The notes beneath the pieces are model-generated. The model saw nothing but the letters and a program-made list of their open reading frames with translations. It had not been told where the DNA came from and searched no databases. This document shows positions 10,501 through 14,457 of a DNA stretch of 18,082 bases, in pieces (within the stretch, counting starts at the first letter, position 1; each line of letters starts with the position of its first letter). The DNA lies in contig NQOP01000001.1 of NCBI GenBank assembly GCA_003585845.1, positions 126,228-144,309 of the forward strand, given 5' to 3'. Position numbers and translations under genes: made by a program. This DNA comes from Bifidobacteriaceae bacterium NR021. Its GTDB lineage: Bacteria > Actinomycetota > Actinomycetes > Actinomycetales > Bifidobacteriaceae.

Positions 10501-11270
10501 GGGATAACGATGCCAACTACGAATTCGTAATGCCTGTGTACTTGGTGCCTGTTGATAACGTTAAGCCAACTGTTGCTGCAACTGCAGGATCGCTTCTAAG
10601 CGGGCACACGGATGCTAATAATCCTTACGTTGTAACGATGAAAGAAGAGGACTACTCTAAGCTCACGGTTAATAGAAGTGAGGCTTCGAAGTCAGCAAGC
10701 GATAAGGATAAGAAGACTCTGTTTGCGGATGTTCACGACGACTATGATAGCTTCTCTAGACTCAGCGACCTTAGCTTGTTCGCATGCAAAGTTGAGAAGG
10801 CTGGAGGCGCAACTGATTTTAATAGCTGTACGCCAATAATGGGCAATAATGGCTCCGTAAATACTGCGGCGTTCAAGAAGCTAAAGACTGACGGCAGTGG
10901 AGTTGAGTACGCTTTGTACGGACGTGCAAAAGATAGTTCCGGCAACAAGAGTGAAGACTTTGATAAGAACAACAAGGGTCGCTTAGTCGGATACTTCAGC
11001 TTCGGATACTTAGTGCGTCCGGTTGCGCTGCCTTACAGCGGCGGCCAGGCTGCAATATGGTTCAGCTTCATGTTCGGCGTGCTGTTGGCGCTGTTCTTGG
11101 CCTCCGGCGCATTCGGTAGGCGCGGATGGCTGGCATCGGTGCTTAGCGGCAACGGCTTTGGCGGATTAACCGACAGCAAGCATTGCGACGCTTCGGCTGA
11201 AGCGCTTCGAAGCGGCAATCTGCTCTTCAAACTCAAGTCAAAGTTCAAGTTCAAGTGGCCTAGGCTGTGA
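1557..11270 (+). CDS. Giant sortase-anchored surface protein (3237 aa, LPYSG signal)
   Basis: Predicted secreted, wall-anchored protein; I do not recognise a named family. Residues are counted from ATG 1557. Residues 1-97 are a very long basic N-region with tetrapeptide repeats. A hydrophobic core follows at 98-115, with probable cleavage after Ala-Val-Ala (119-121). Next come a Ser/Asn/Asp linker and PF(A/S)S-type repeats (194-221). The ectodomain has three large related segments, each with an RFV-like landmark, a V-D-x-x-KPT block (K at nt 4899, 8019, 10563) and an Ig-like D-(S/A)-(A/S)-G-(N/K) block (nt 5364, 8532, 10932). Thirty-one cysteines occur in the ectodomain, mostly as close pairs. 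Residues about 1372-1621 are a charged low-complexity linker. The C-terminus has LPYSG at 3158-3162, a hydrophobic segment at 3165-3187, Arg-Arg, then an unusually long basic 48-residue tail. Role (adhesin, fibre or stalk) is inferred only from architecture. The sortase gene upstream is the likely partner. No stop or frameshift interrupts the 9.7 kb frame. Confidence 0.93.
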   Translation: MKSIWTIMLNVLVRIGQLAQCATRVAKRTTQHMYRVAKSAAERLASRVSERVASNVAKRITKRLANCANKRSDKRSDKRESVFAYRTFTSSFARALKTVLVCSLSVAMLLPICITAETAVALDSANNSANNSAKSDPKSDSNSDSNNSDSNPDLSASSQSSALQSFNNSQGSVDSGNPLSQSFNPSAGSGAGVPFASPFASPFSSPFDSQFDSPFGSPFGSQPKSLFERAAEEERAKAQSRDAKNYSARESYEVYRPGCNKDYALGACITTDGDGAGLRATNGHDLDVNSLGYNLDSSDPFIGAATRPRGHYENGPVPEDPSGTDHYGATYFTPYPKGTFIMGRFRNMAFNHKGSGVDRMNVPVDDTADFVFVKRTPKLSGGGFVWDIIFNAGGRTQGAGAAFNYFTIPKGQILDKGSEGGRQYIQRILYTGREATALYKKNHGNNNPPRETCSFSWDNPNGLCSKEVKSSDFAPGDDLTAAWGKMKGDNDSQNGNYSRLLPSAMTTTDLNSKDFGKCRDGQGLDCIKSSSYAALDEGDLRVVPKVEGSYNRGYSPAYVALVQNLYQSIKSDTQRVFGFVNNIKSGEIAYTYKIHFTTTTSTNKNDSYCAANEGDGTGCENFSFFYAAGSYFGHRDMSSGFYGANDPFGMTKAGKYSMTNFGRDANLYMYTVMHQQWYGAPRIMDIQAPRYHFLKGTGLGPYNSDSGNYLVHRNISFSSVLLGIVNQPLGSSYLMQEGQDIRLLPDYYSPNNGYARGNQWFRNPGMNDHNTKDSEPGRHKLELRYNDRTYHMSETQDLWYRIITQADVFKPLQTEEYDENNKTPKYYSYDQPLPNPLIIDKLDNKAGFVNFVGKRSDLYRQVMAFDPNLFPPVNKDDYGKRNRYGSIRQKKGTNANPYPLDANYLTNDPGGDSNTPLKNLAVYKAEWTDKWGDEPRSNTLKDADLSVAAKVPIVSVVNPCGHSKILDEYKDKINGQSRSSTSFRSVDSGDDSAVNDDRAALGENREDSMPACWPKAQDATKRNVWFVSDAPKTGDDGKELKPGDPVKQDLHDKVLAKIKRIYRTWMRNKYSAQLQDGKEPKVLPNYVFVKYVKITFWDNSTTVIPVVFPYVDYEKPTLDVKVSVNNGNPVDVPADGLKIPVDSKIKFWVKGHDDKRILLGVKPKEATEYFTNNKNKRFFDSKKVVVRNDFDMITTNRDKKNDCDTRGCGDFTTISYDQFIHKNGELDNQTDQVGWVINSGNSKDDGSPTVSVGDQNRNHGVHDLIFHGWDAAGNSVIKKLRLIIVSPGYGLPNVWWDKKPNGHYVGRVNPWDEDKRVRSIMVRIWARGKEKPGNEHNYDKLCPKDGSCYGIVIQRDGNKKTDLWHQVNTYNHNNDAASPDGSRAAEDRAAEDRSALEDRDAADDKSADGKDKDKSKAGDKTADDKVADGKAADGKAKVDNKAKADSEKTDNAKPGENSTQNQQGKQDEQANKPQANKPQTSNKPASLKISKATKKNSKKNAKNKTAKKNAKKRNVPGMRGSVRLAVLNEGDSSKNANTQKSEVQKPEVSDGNKQSDAANTAENGSARKDNKGSNGSKKSDNKDTKNSEDAKDSEDKSEESKGQDRDAEGEDRSTAKSNDDWRKEFSKRIITANLGDHIKGCTTNGDDKCEITFDPVTGNITIPEYFAEIGSRIYVDVYSVLKDNPDERQNKLWKLMDPGNLQDREESDPLPLDIAWPNGLVQVNPFELNNNEIVAMLSWMRHDKRNERIFEYRKEEIGVKDQKKYDTYDQYDNGFNPAKTTAKYAYGEDKPQYSCKSEQDQQWKLCLGGVTGIGQLGKIAEKKYAEKKLSFQKLEADDETILNPIEHKVTRFVDMRKDYTWGLVNNNKKSVDGRNDPGFDGPQNGLYGNQKYGTQYFVYKWNINSYRKGGNGRPLNLQDVLKLVKGTPSINTKDENNPQPSLTPMSAADNRQFDAWGGEYPKAVDGGGINYAVRDNTCAASMNAGTHVAQKGKCQWRNKLNLVKYTPNEFIMKDSSFDYNASVNMKNGSEVHITDRLVENKGSQHLGTDKVSEYAIHKDFLMPGGEDLNGQADGENIGDVITRNIDVDTMNDYDAYGEGTSKPEGYANNRPFVHAQLYVNNGQVTNDLLLREPGKTPDNTTNVINVWFMPVDNEKPTISAKSIDSNGNPWDIHGKCMVNGDVNNCTVNNDNLVFLDKKAYAGDTKAWYEADNATMNLPSALKLDDDFNVYEQGEGKPYKKDGIKVTLYPDSINSKVLLNNLNVYIKANDIHYPDGKTSSPMVKFVSNGVTNKHLIRRFVEKYRSTDLQNPSKDKQTVFTMYAETTDSAGKQSERTVVGCFKATWENVVKPSVVAYDGETDEVAKEDKWLNNNSQNRDYKVVVTAGFHATKMVVYYHPASELEKAKQAASNAVYGFNASSGNQNEPDVENSIGKTISICWIKHRLLEGGDKWEVCPGTSKPEEVKLENVYFKGVDKKNSGYRGVLTFPSGFLAPGSVVRARDRKDVGPWSSMPGVRSPEDLADDSVNRDGNKTARSGGNGGNTRAAKGKSSYRDDASSEDTLDVLPMAYAKEKPSEVCRPDYWSAGKWEGQLKPSDCVYFDVTMKRQIVQIHPMLLSGHEERAIRMDLRSENNFANDPRKGIWLPSDSEIVTNEDPRLGPGRTMVTFRQYDYSAMTKEQKPLKLPNYGDRQVGNKQDVAVLTRGWRSRVLVPNPQENKITRFVRLRAPENVDSKYGGDSKGAADYLADAPTSFKETEGDKALRVKDRPDDPGFILSNDKKSLLYLYNASTKKQFELNDLQAALKLKRNGTLHPANECGKYVDGSDWAFADCQPSLLPEVRGSDKVDGEHNQNGFSFDWNTHLYTYDPSEDHRSGANGAGNDNGGSAAAETWYVNVIDMISKDGTGGGYKIPNSAGVTSESSGTGLALTNFAGVGAWGRSGSIGSDLIGHKVLKNPDDGLSVIMTYGDSWVGNTHKTRGKAGGWDNDANYEFVMPVYLVPVDNVKPTVAATAGSLLSGHTDANNPYVVTMKEEDYSKLTVNRSEASKSASDKDKKTLFADVHDDYDSFSRLSDLSLFACKVEKAGGATDFNSCTPIMGNNGSVNTAAFKKLKTDGSGVEYALYGRAKDSSGNKSEDFDKNNKGRLVGYFSFGYLVRPVALPYSGGQAAIWFSFMFGVLLALFLASGAFGRRGWLASVLSGNGFGGLTDSKHCDASAEALRSGNLLFKLKSKFKFKWPRL
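1626..1802 (+). repeat. 12-bp minisatellite coding Arg-rich tetrapeptides
   Basis: From 1659 to 1802 there are twelve consecutive degenerate 12-bp units, in frame. Examples are CGTGTAGCTAAG at 1659, CGTGTAGCTAGT at 1707 and two identical CGCTCAGATAAA at 1767 and 1779. Two further units at 1626-1649 are separated from the rest by 9 bases. Encoded tetrads include RVAK, RLAS, RVSE, RITK and RSDK: basic residue first, then mostly aliphatic and small. They lie in the cytoplasmic N-region ahead of the signal-peptide core. Copy-number change would keep the frame. Confidence 0.85.
2136..2219 (+). repeat. Seven 12-bp units coding Pro-Phe-x-Ser repeats
   Basis: Seven consecutive in-frame 12-bp units. 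The first is CCGTTTGCTTCT at 2136 and the last two are identical CCGTTCGGCTCT. They encode P-F-A-S, P-F-S-S, P-F-D-S and P-F-G-S variants; one unit starts with Gln instead of Pro. The stretch lies about 75 residues after the predicted signal-peptide cleavage site, within a Ser/Asn-rich linker. Confidence 0.85.
5670..6417 (+). other. Charged low-complexity linker within the giant protein
   Basis: About 250 residues of the giant protein with almost no aromatic residues and no cysteine. An Asp/Glu/Arg/Lys/Ala part (AAEDR- and ADGK-like repeats, about 5700-5900) comes first. A Lys/Asn/Ala part (KKNAKK twice, about 6040-6095) follows, then a short hydrophobic patch (VRLAVL near 6118) and a Ser/Lys/Asp/Glu part up to 6417. 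The near-repeats are visible in the DNA too. It separates the first large ectodomain segment from the second. It reads as a disordered spacer; proteolytic processing or glycosylation there is only speculation. Confidence 0.7.
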
Positions 11271-11314
11271 TGCGTAATTGCGAGCGCGTTACTCGCGCGA
11301 TCGTTACCGTTTTT

Positions 11315-11506
11315 CGTTACTGGCGCAGTATGGTTTCTGCGCTAGTAACGTATGGTTGCGTTTTTTTGTTACTGGCGCAGTCAGCATACTGCATTAATAA
11401 CGTATATTGCTGTTTTTTCGTTACTCATGCAGATGAGTGACTGCGTTAGTAACGTTCGTGACAGTTTTTCGGACACTGGCGCAGTATGGTTTCTGCGCTA
11501 GTAACG
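11315..11506. repeat. Tandem array of four palindromes with a 52-bp period
   Basis: The left arms start at 11316, 11368, 11420 and 11472, exactly 52 bases apart. Each unit is a 13-base arm (GTTACTGGCGCAG in units 1 and 2), an 8-base loop and a 13-base right arm (CTGCGCTAGTAAC in units 1 and 4), preceded by a run of 5-7 T. Units 1 and 4 are identical over 32 bases. Unit 3 changes a G-C pair to A-T on both arms and a C-G to T-G, keeping the pairing; it has one mismatch. Unit 2 has two mismatches. The array fills most of the 279-bp gap between the giant gene and thiD and ends just before the thiD promoter. It is not a CRISPR array: the repeats are degenerate palindromes and the 18-base intervals share a T-run. 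Confidence 0.85.
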
Positions 11507-11512
11507 ACCTAC

Positions 11513-11549
11513 TTGAGTACAAACGAGCGCGACGCAATATAATAAAAGT
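11513..11549 (+). promoter_or_regulatory. Leaderless promoter of thiD
   Basis: A perfect TATAAT at 11538-11543 ends 6 bases before the ATG at 11550, so transcription should begin at or next to the A of the start codon. A weak -35 candidate TTGAGT lies at 11513-11518 with a 19-base spacer. No Shine-Dalgarno sequence is present. Leaderless transcripts are well established in actinobacteria. The arrangement supports the ATG at 11550 over the internal ATG at 11589. Confidence 0.6.
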
Positions 11550-12458
11550 ATGACGCAAGTATCAAGTAAGCAGCATACGGAATTGTCTATGCAGCAATCA
11601 AATCCAATCATTCCGCGCGTGCTAAGCGTAGCTGGCACAGACCCAACAGGCGGAGCCGGGATTCAGGCGGATCTCAAGTCAATCATGGCTGCAGGCGGTT
11701 ACGGCATGTGCATACCAACTAATTTGGTTGCGCAAAACACGTGCGAAGTGCGCGAAGTATTCACGCCGCCAGTAAGCTTTTTCCGCACGCAACTTTCATG
11801 CGTGTACGACGACGTTACAGTTGACGCGCTAAAAATCGGCATGCTCGGATGCACAGAATACATTGAAGCAATGCGAGATTGGATGCGCGATAATCCGGTT
11901 CCTGTAAGCGTGCTAGACCCGGTGATGATATCAACTTCCGGGAAGCGCTTGCTTGAGGCGAGTGCTGAAAATGCGATGCGCAAGTTTATAAGTTGCGTTG
12001 ATGTTGTGACACCAAACGTGCCGGAATTGGCTGCTTTGAGCGAATCGCGAGTTGCGGAAAACTTTGAGGAAGCTTGCAATCAGGCGCGCGAGTTGGCTGC
12101 AAAAAATAGCGTTGTCGTAATCGTAAAAGGTGGGCACTTAACTGGCGAAGACGTTGGAAATACTGCGGTTTTCCCGGATGGTTACGCAAGCCACGTGCCA
12201 AGCGAGCGCGTTGAAACCAGCACAACTCACGGAACTGGTTGCTCGCTTTCTTCTGCGCTTGCTACGAAAATTGGGCTAGCTTTGCGCGAGGGAAAGAATT
12301 TGAGTGATCACGATACTGTGCTTCGCGCGCTTGAATGGTCAACGGCGTGGCTTCGAGAGGCGATTGCTTCCGGAAGTGTGTTGCATGTTGGGCGCGGAGG
12401 CGAGCGCGGGCATGGACCGGTAAACCATTCCGTGCGTATCCTTCAGCAAACTGAGTGA
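11550..12458 (+). CDS. thiD: Hydroxymethylpyrimidine/phosphomethylpyrimidine kinase ThiD
   Basis: Cytoplasmic ribokinase-fold kinase that phosphorylates HMP to HMP-P and then HMP-PP, the pyrimidine donor for thiamine phosphate. The 302-residue product shows the family signatures in order: AGTDPTGGAGIQADLK at 28-43, AQNT at 61-64, DPVM near 123, TPNVPE at 154-159, KGGHL at 193-197 and the anion-hole block HGTGCSLSSA at 227-236. The family is usually near 265 residues; the extra length is at the N-terminus (about 20 residues before the core) and a short C-terminal tail. The 11550 start is favoured by the leaderless promoter directly upstream; ATG 11589 would also leave the whole kinase core. 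The gene converges with thiME, which supplies the next two steps. Confidence 0.95.
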   Translation: MTQVSSKQHTELSMQQSNPIIPRVLSVAGTDPTGGAGIQADLKSIMAAGGYGMCIPTNLVAQNTCEVREVFTPPVSFFRTQLSCVYDDVTVDALKIGMLGCTEYIEAMRDWMRDNPVPVSVLDPVMISTSGKRLLEASAENAMRKFISCVDVVTPNVPELAALSESRVAENFEEACNQARELAAKNSVVVIVKGGHLTGEDVGNTAVFPDGYASHVPSERVETSTTHGTGCSLSSALATKIGLALREGKNLSDHDTVLRALEWSTAWLREAIASGSVLHVGRGGERGHGPVNHSVRILQQTE

Positions 12459-12480
12459 GCGCGCGCTTATAGTGCGAGCG

Positions 12481-12550
12481 TTGTCTCGTGTTTGGAGGGT
12501 TTGGTTTGGCGTATTGCTCCGAACGTGGGGGATTTGTCTCGTGTTTGGAG
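12481..12550. repeat. 17-bp direct repeat in the thiD/thiME convergent gap
   Basis: TTGTCTCGTGTTTGGAG occurs at 12481-12497 and again at 12534-12550, 53 bases apart. The 125-bp gap between the convergent thiD and thiME genes contains little else. CTCCGAAC at 12517-12524 can pair with GTTTGGAG at 12543-12550 with one G-T wobble, but no T-run follows on either strand. Confidence 0.7.
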
Positions 12551-12583
12551 CGTAGTGCGCGAAAGCAACTCGGAGCGTTTGCT

Positions 12584-14161
12584 TTACTCAGTAATCACGC
12601 TTTTAAGCTCGCGCGCAACTTTCCCAGCATCCTCAGCGCACATAAGTGCCGACACTGTGCAAACTCCATCAAGCTCAAGCCCGCGAATAGGGAACACTGT
12701 GTTCTCGTGAATTCCGCCAATTGCCAACGTTTTTACGCCCATAGAGTGCGCAACTTTCGCAACTTCGTTCACGCCTTCAACTCCCAGCGGCGGCACGTCG
12801 TGCGCTTTCGTATGCGTTTCAAAAGCTGCGCCAATGCCAATCACATCCGGCAGCGGAACGTCGTTTTCTTTGCACTCGCGGTAAGTTTTCTCCATCAAAT
12901 CCGGTCGAGCGCAAGAAAGACCAACCATCCACTCTGCTGGCATCGCCTTTCGTGCCTCAACAAACGGCGTATCCTTTTGTCCAACGTGCAAGTTGAAACC
13001 AAGCTGAGCTGCGCAATCAACATGATCGTCTATGAACACAGGCACATCGCCGTGGCCGGAATCAATAAGCGCGTGACGCAACTTCTTCGCCTTTGCTGAA
13101 ATTTCAGCGTCGTCGGAATACTTATCGCGCAGTTGCACAACTGTAACTCCGCCTTCAACTGACTCTACTGCAACTTCTTCTTCCGGGCGATTTCCCATGC
13201 GCGGATCCGTTACCAAATACAGTGTCCAATCAACAGGCTCCACCGTAAACTCAATATTTGTCAAACTAAACATGTCGTTTACGCTAAGAGTTGAAAGCGC
13301 ATCCATCCACAGTGTGCGGAAAGTGCCGGGAGCTGTGGTTTGGCGAGCTGCCCAAGTTCCAGCTGCTGCTGCGTGCACGTGCGCTGCAACAGTTGCTGCG
13401 AGCGGACGTTCCGGGTTTGCGCCAACGTATGCTGCAACTAACGCTCCCAAAGCGCATCCAGTTCCAACTACTTTGGTCATAGCTTTGTGGCCACCTGTTA
13501 CGCGAGCTAAACATCCGTGAGCGTAAATCGCGTCTTTTTCTCCGGAAATTGCCACTACGGATCCGTATTTTTTAGCTAATTCGCGAGCAGCTTGAAGCGC
13601 GTCGTTTACGTTATCGTGAGAATCTACGCCTTTTCCGTTGCTTTCTTTGCCTGCAAGTGCCATTATTTCGGAAGCGTTTGCACGAATTACAGTAGGGTGG
13701 TGCTTAATAATTTCGTGTACAAAGCGCGCGCGAGGTGCAAGTGCTGGAACGCCGATTCCAACCGGGTCAAGCACCCACGGAGTATCAGCTTTTTCGCATC
13801 CTTCAACAGCTGCGCGCATGTATTCGGAAGTTTCTGGCTGATGGAATGTGCCAACGTTTATGAGCACGCCTGTGGCAATTTGCGCAAGTGCATGCGCTTC
13901 TTCTGGATCGGTTACCATAATTGGCGATGCTCCTGCAGCGAGCAGTGCGTTGGCTGTAATGTCTTGCACGATTACGTTCGTGATGCAATGGGTAAGTGGC
14001 TGCTGCGTGCGCACGCGTTCGATGCATTGACGCACGTCGTTAAGGAACATGCGTCGGCGTGCGCGTACAGAGAAGCATGTGTCGACTTGCGTTGTTGAGC
14101 TTGTGCAGTATTCGTTTGCTTCGTTGCAGGTATTTGTTTTTTCAGTGTTGCATGTTGTCAT
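12584..14161 (-). CDS. thiM/thiE: Fused hydroxyethylthiazole kinase / thiamine-phosphate synthase (ThiM-ThiE)
   Basis: Bifunctional thiamine salvage enzyme of 525 residues. Residues about 33-300 are ThiM, which phosphorylates hydroxyethylthiazole: THCITN at 57-62, TDP at 84-86, LDPVG at 131-135, and GTGC at 233-236 near the active site. Residues about 311-525 are ThiE, which joins HMP-PP to thiazole phosphate: LYLVTDP at 314-320, VQLRDK at 342-347, DDHVD at 378-382, HVGQKD at 392-397, AIGGI at 480-484. The usual ThiE phosphate-loop block GPxFxTxTK reads GAAFETHTK here (444-452), and GVST-like is GLSC. The fusion coordinates two consecutive steps. The frame also opens with GTG at 14182, but that lies inside the riboswitch; ATG 14161 has AAGGGA at 14173-14168 with 6-base spacing and is preferred. 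The first 32 residues are Thr/Cys/Asn-rich and not part of ThiM. Confidence 0.95.
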   Translation of the reverse strand: MTTCNTEKTNTCNEANEYCTSSTTQVDTCFSVRARRRMFLNDVRQCIERVRTQQPLTHCITNVIVQDITANALLAAGASPIMVTDPEEAHALAQIATGVLINVGTFHQPETSEYMRAAVEGCEKADTPWVLDPVGIGVPALAPRARFVHEIIKHHPTVIRANASEIMALAGKESNGKGVDSHDNVNDALQAARELAKKYGSVVAISGEKDAIYAHGCLARVTGGHKAMTKVVGTGCALGALVAAYVGANPERPLAATVAAHVHAAAAGTWAARQTTAPGTFRTLWMDALSTLSVNDMFSLTNIEFTVEPVDWTLYLVTDPRMGNRPEEEVAVESVEGGVTVVQLRDKYSDDAEISAKAKKLRHALIDSGHGDVPVFIDDHVDCAAQLGFNLHVGQKDTPFVEARKAMPAEWMVGLSCARPDLMEKTYRECKENDVPLPDVIGIGAAFETHTKAHDVPPLGVEGVNEVAKVAHSMGVKTLAIGGIHENTVFPIRGLELDGVCTVSALMCAEDAGKVARELKSVITE

Positions 14162-14162
14162 A

Positions 14163-14258
14163 ATGTTTCCCTTCGCTAGCACTATCTAGATCAGGTTTTA
14201 CGGATGTAATCTCAGCGCTTGACTTCACAATTTGTTGCAATTGCGCACTCCGAACCAT
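14163..14258 (-). promoter_or_regulatory. TPP riboswitch (THI element) controlling thiME
   Basis: Read on the minus strand the region has the conserved THI-box blocks in order: GGAGTGC at 14251-14245, CTGAGA at 14215-14210, ACCTGATCTAGAT at 14196-14184, and GCGAAGGGAA at 14176-14167. The P5 helix is CTAG/CTAG instead of the common CTGG/CCAG, a compensated change. P1 can form between ATGGTTC (14258-14252) and GAAACAT (14169-14163) with one mismatch. The aptamer's AAGGGA is also the Shine-Dalgarno sequence of thiME, 6 bases from its ATG. Thiamine pyrophosphate binding should therefore block ribosome entry directly. Confidence 0.92.
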
Positions 14259-14264
14259 CCTTCG

Positions 14265-14270
14265 ACTATA
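14265..14270 (-). promoter_or_regulatory. Predicted -10 element of the thiME transcript
   Basis: TATAGT on the minus strand. A start 7 bases downstream would fall at about 14258, the 5' edge of the riboswitch P1 helix, as expected for a riboswitch mRNA. No convincing -35 hexamer is seen at 17 bases. Confidence 0.45.
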
Positions 14271-14457
14271 TCTTTTGTTCATGACTTACGCTCTTTTGCG
14301 TTAGTGTCTCATTTTGCTTGTTTTGCAGCACTTGCAGGAATCTACAAAAATCGCGCCGCATTTTTGCAACTTCTTCTACATATTTTCGCTTGCAACTGTG
14401 TAAACATAAATATAGTAAATAATAAGTAGATTATAGAAGTTACGAAAGCGAGATAAC

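Noticed and set aside
11280..11314. Intrinsic terminator of the giant gene
   Set aside because: Only 5-bp stems form (GCGAG/CTCGC or GCGCG/CGCGC), and the T-run at 11310 starts well over ten bases after the stem. Termination may occur here but the structure is not convincing.
11315..11506. CRISPR array
   Set aside because: The spacing is regular, but the repeats are degenerate palindromes and the 18-base intervals resemble each other (shared T-run) instead of being unique spacers. No cas genes are nearby.
12488..13099. 203-codon plus-strand frame over thiE
   Set aside because: Shadow of the well-supported ThiM-ThiE frame on the other strand; no family features.
14162..14182. Seven-residue N-terminal extension of ThiM-ThiE from GTG 14182
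   Set aside because: The GTG lies inside the conserved P5 region of the TPP riboswitch; ATG 14161 has the ribosome site.
14390..14416. Promoter TTGCAA/TATAGT for the Pr6Pr-type gene
   Set aside because: The spacer is only 15 bases and several other AT-rich hexamers nearby would serve equally well.
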